From Carya illinoinensis (taxonomy: Eukaryota; Streptophyta; Magnoliopsida; Fagales; Juglandaceae), in assembly GCF_018687715.1 (NCBI RefSeq), contig NC_056767.1, forward strand, positions 5,462,001-5,526,000: DNA of 64,000 nucleotides, written 5' to 3'. The translations under genes were made by a program, and so were the position numbers. Within the stretch, counting starts at the first letter, position 1, and each line of letters opens with the position of its first letter. Below, piece after piece: positions 63,391 to 64,000 of this stretch. The notes beneath the pieces were generated by a model. That model ran no database searches. It saw only the letters and a program-made list of their open reading frames with translations, and was not told where the DNA came from.

Positions 63391-63675
63391 ATCTGCCAGC
63401 TTGCTCGATAGCTACATACCTCCCTCCATACGTATCTGTCAATGTCTTCCAAGCTTTTCTGGCAGTCGTAATGTTCTTAATATCCGAAAATGGCTATGGG
63501 CCGCATGAAATCTGGATCACATGTAATGCCATGAAGTTCTCCCGTCCTTTTCCTGGAAAGGGTTCGTCTGTTTGTTGAAAGTCTTGCCAAAGATCTTGAG
63601 ACAGCAAGTACATTTTCACCCGAACCTTCCATTCCTCATATTTATTTTGGTCATGAAGCAGTATTGCTTAAGGAA
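63390..63675 (-). pseudogene. Gag-like DUF4219/UBN2 fragment
   Basis: The minus strand reads LLHDQNKYEEWKVRVKMYLL, SQDLWQDFQQTDEPF, ENFMALHVIQISCGP, a TAG, then PFSDIKNITTARKAWKTLTD and TYGG. DUF4219 plus UBN2 modules occur in copia gag and also at the front of some plant ankyrin-repeat proteins, so either source is possible. One internal stop (63497 area); no ATG near the start. Confidence 0.65.
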
Positions 63676-63679
63676 CAAA

Positions 63680-64000
63680 CACAACACTAAAGGTGGTTGA
63701 TGATATAGCACCATATGTTGTAATGGTGATGATATCCCTACATGCAATGTACGTATTGTATTATTGTGAAGGAAGATCAATCTTTTGCCAAGTACTAAAT
63801 TTAAAAGTGAAAATAAATTAATTACTTATAATTTCTAGCAACCTAGCATAAATAAAACTACGCACAAAATCAGTATCATGCTTTTATGTGAGAGGAGGTG
63901 CAGTAATGATCTTACTATTTGGCCAAAGGAAGAGAGAAAATAACAAAATATATAATGAGCAATTAATGGCCAGAGGAACATGCATGCAGATTAGTAGCTA
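63680..64000. other. Intergenic edge
   Basis: AT-rich sequence with no visible feature. Confidence 0.5.

Noticed and set aside
63134..63452. Minus-strand His/Thr-rich frames
   Set aside because: They arise from the GCATGTGTG words read in several frames.

Overview
The window is repeat-rich, AT-rich nuclear DNA from a woody eudicot. The mix of Ty1/copia, Ty3/gypsy, plant L1-type LINE, CACTA and hAT sequences, the spliced plant cytochrome b5 gene and the decayed PRISE-family (progesterone 5-beta-reductase / iridoid synthase-like) genes all point to a dicot. I lean towards Fagales from the general look of the repeats, but that is an impression and not a demonstrated assignment. No bacterial, organellar or CRISPR feature is present. 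Only one host gene looks intact: a two-exon cytochrome b5 at 24433-24945. Nearly everything else is transposable element or gene debris.

Layout, left to right. 1-1028 is a minus-strand copia element (LTR 489-1028, primer site, gag running off the left edge) that cuts into a PRISE pseudogene (1029-1712). A second PRISE 3' tail lies at 2956-3081. A 990-bp hAT-like element (3545-4534) opens a segment I call A (3645-5513 plus 7682-8245), which is split by a 2.17-kb solo LTR (5514-7681). A deleted copia element (8329-11795) follows. Next is a 2.3-kb tandem duplication, D1 and D2 (11845-19940 and 19972-22290); D1 is split by a decayed copia element (13101-18862) that carries a complete-looking antisense gene in its 3' part. 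A SIRE-like LTR and the cytochrome b5 gene follow.

The middle holds a truncated LINE tail (26.1 kb), a full-length dead LINE on the minus strand with a 15-bp target duplication (28657-34314), a third PRISE fragment (36045-36335), and a nearly open LINE on the plus strand (about 39.4-45.5 kb).

The right third repeats the left: a PRISE pseudogene (45791-46373), a 4.5-kb CACTA element (46374-50897), then segment A again (50898-52314 plus 58890-59905), split by a 6.6-kb copia element (52315-58889) that itself contains a solo LTR (53587-54944), then a third D copy (59905 to about 61080). So 1-22 kb and 45.8-61.1 kb are two copies of one ancestral PRISE-A-D block, and each copy preserves empty sites for insertions found in the other. 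The window ends with noncoding LTR-like sequence and a retroviral-gag-like fragment near 63.5 kb.

The observations I rate highest are: the antisense transcription unit inside the 13.1-18.9 kb copia element; a 51-bp CTCGAGCG-rich repeat module shared by two otherwise unrelated LTRs; the CACTA element packed with CGTTCGAACG palindromes and flanked by a 2.3-kb host deletion; and the layered insertion history that the duplicated block makes readable.
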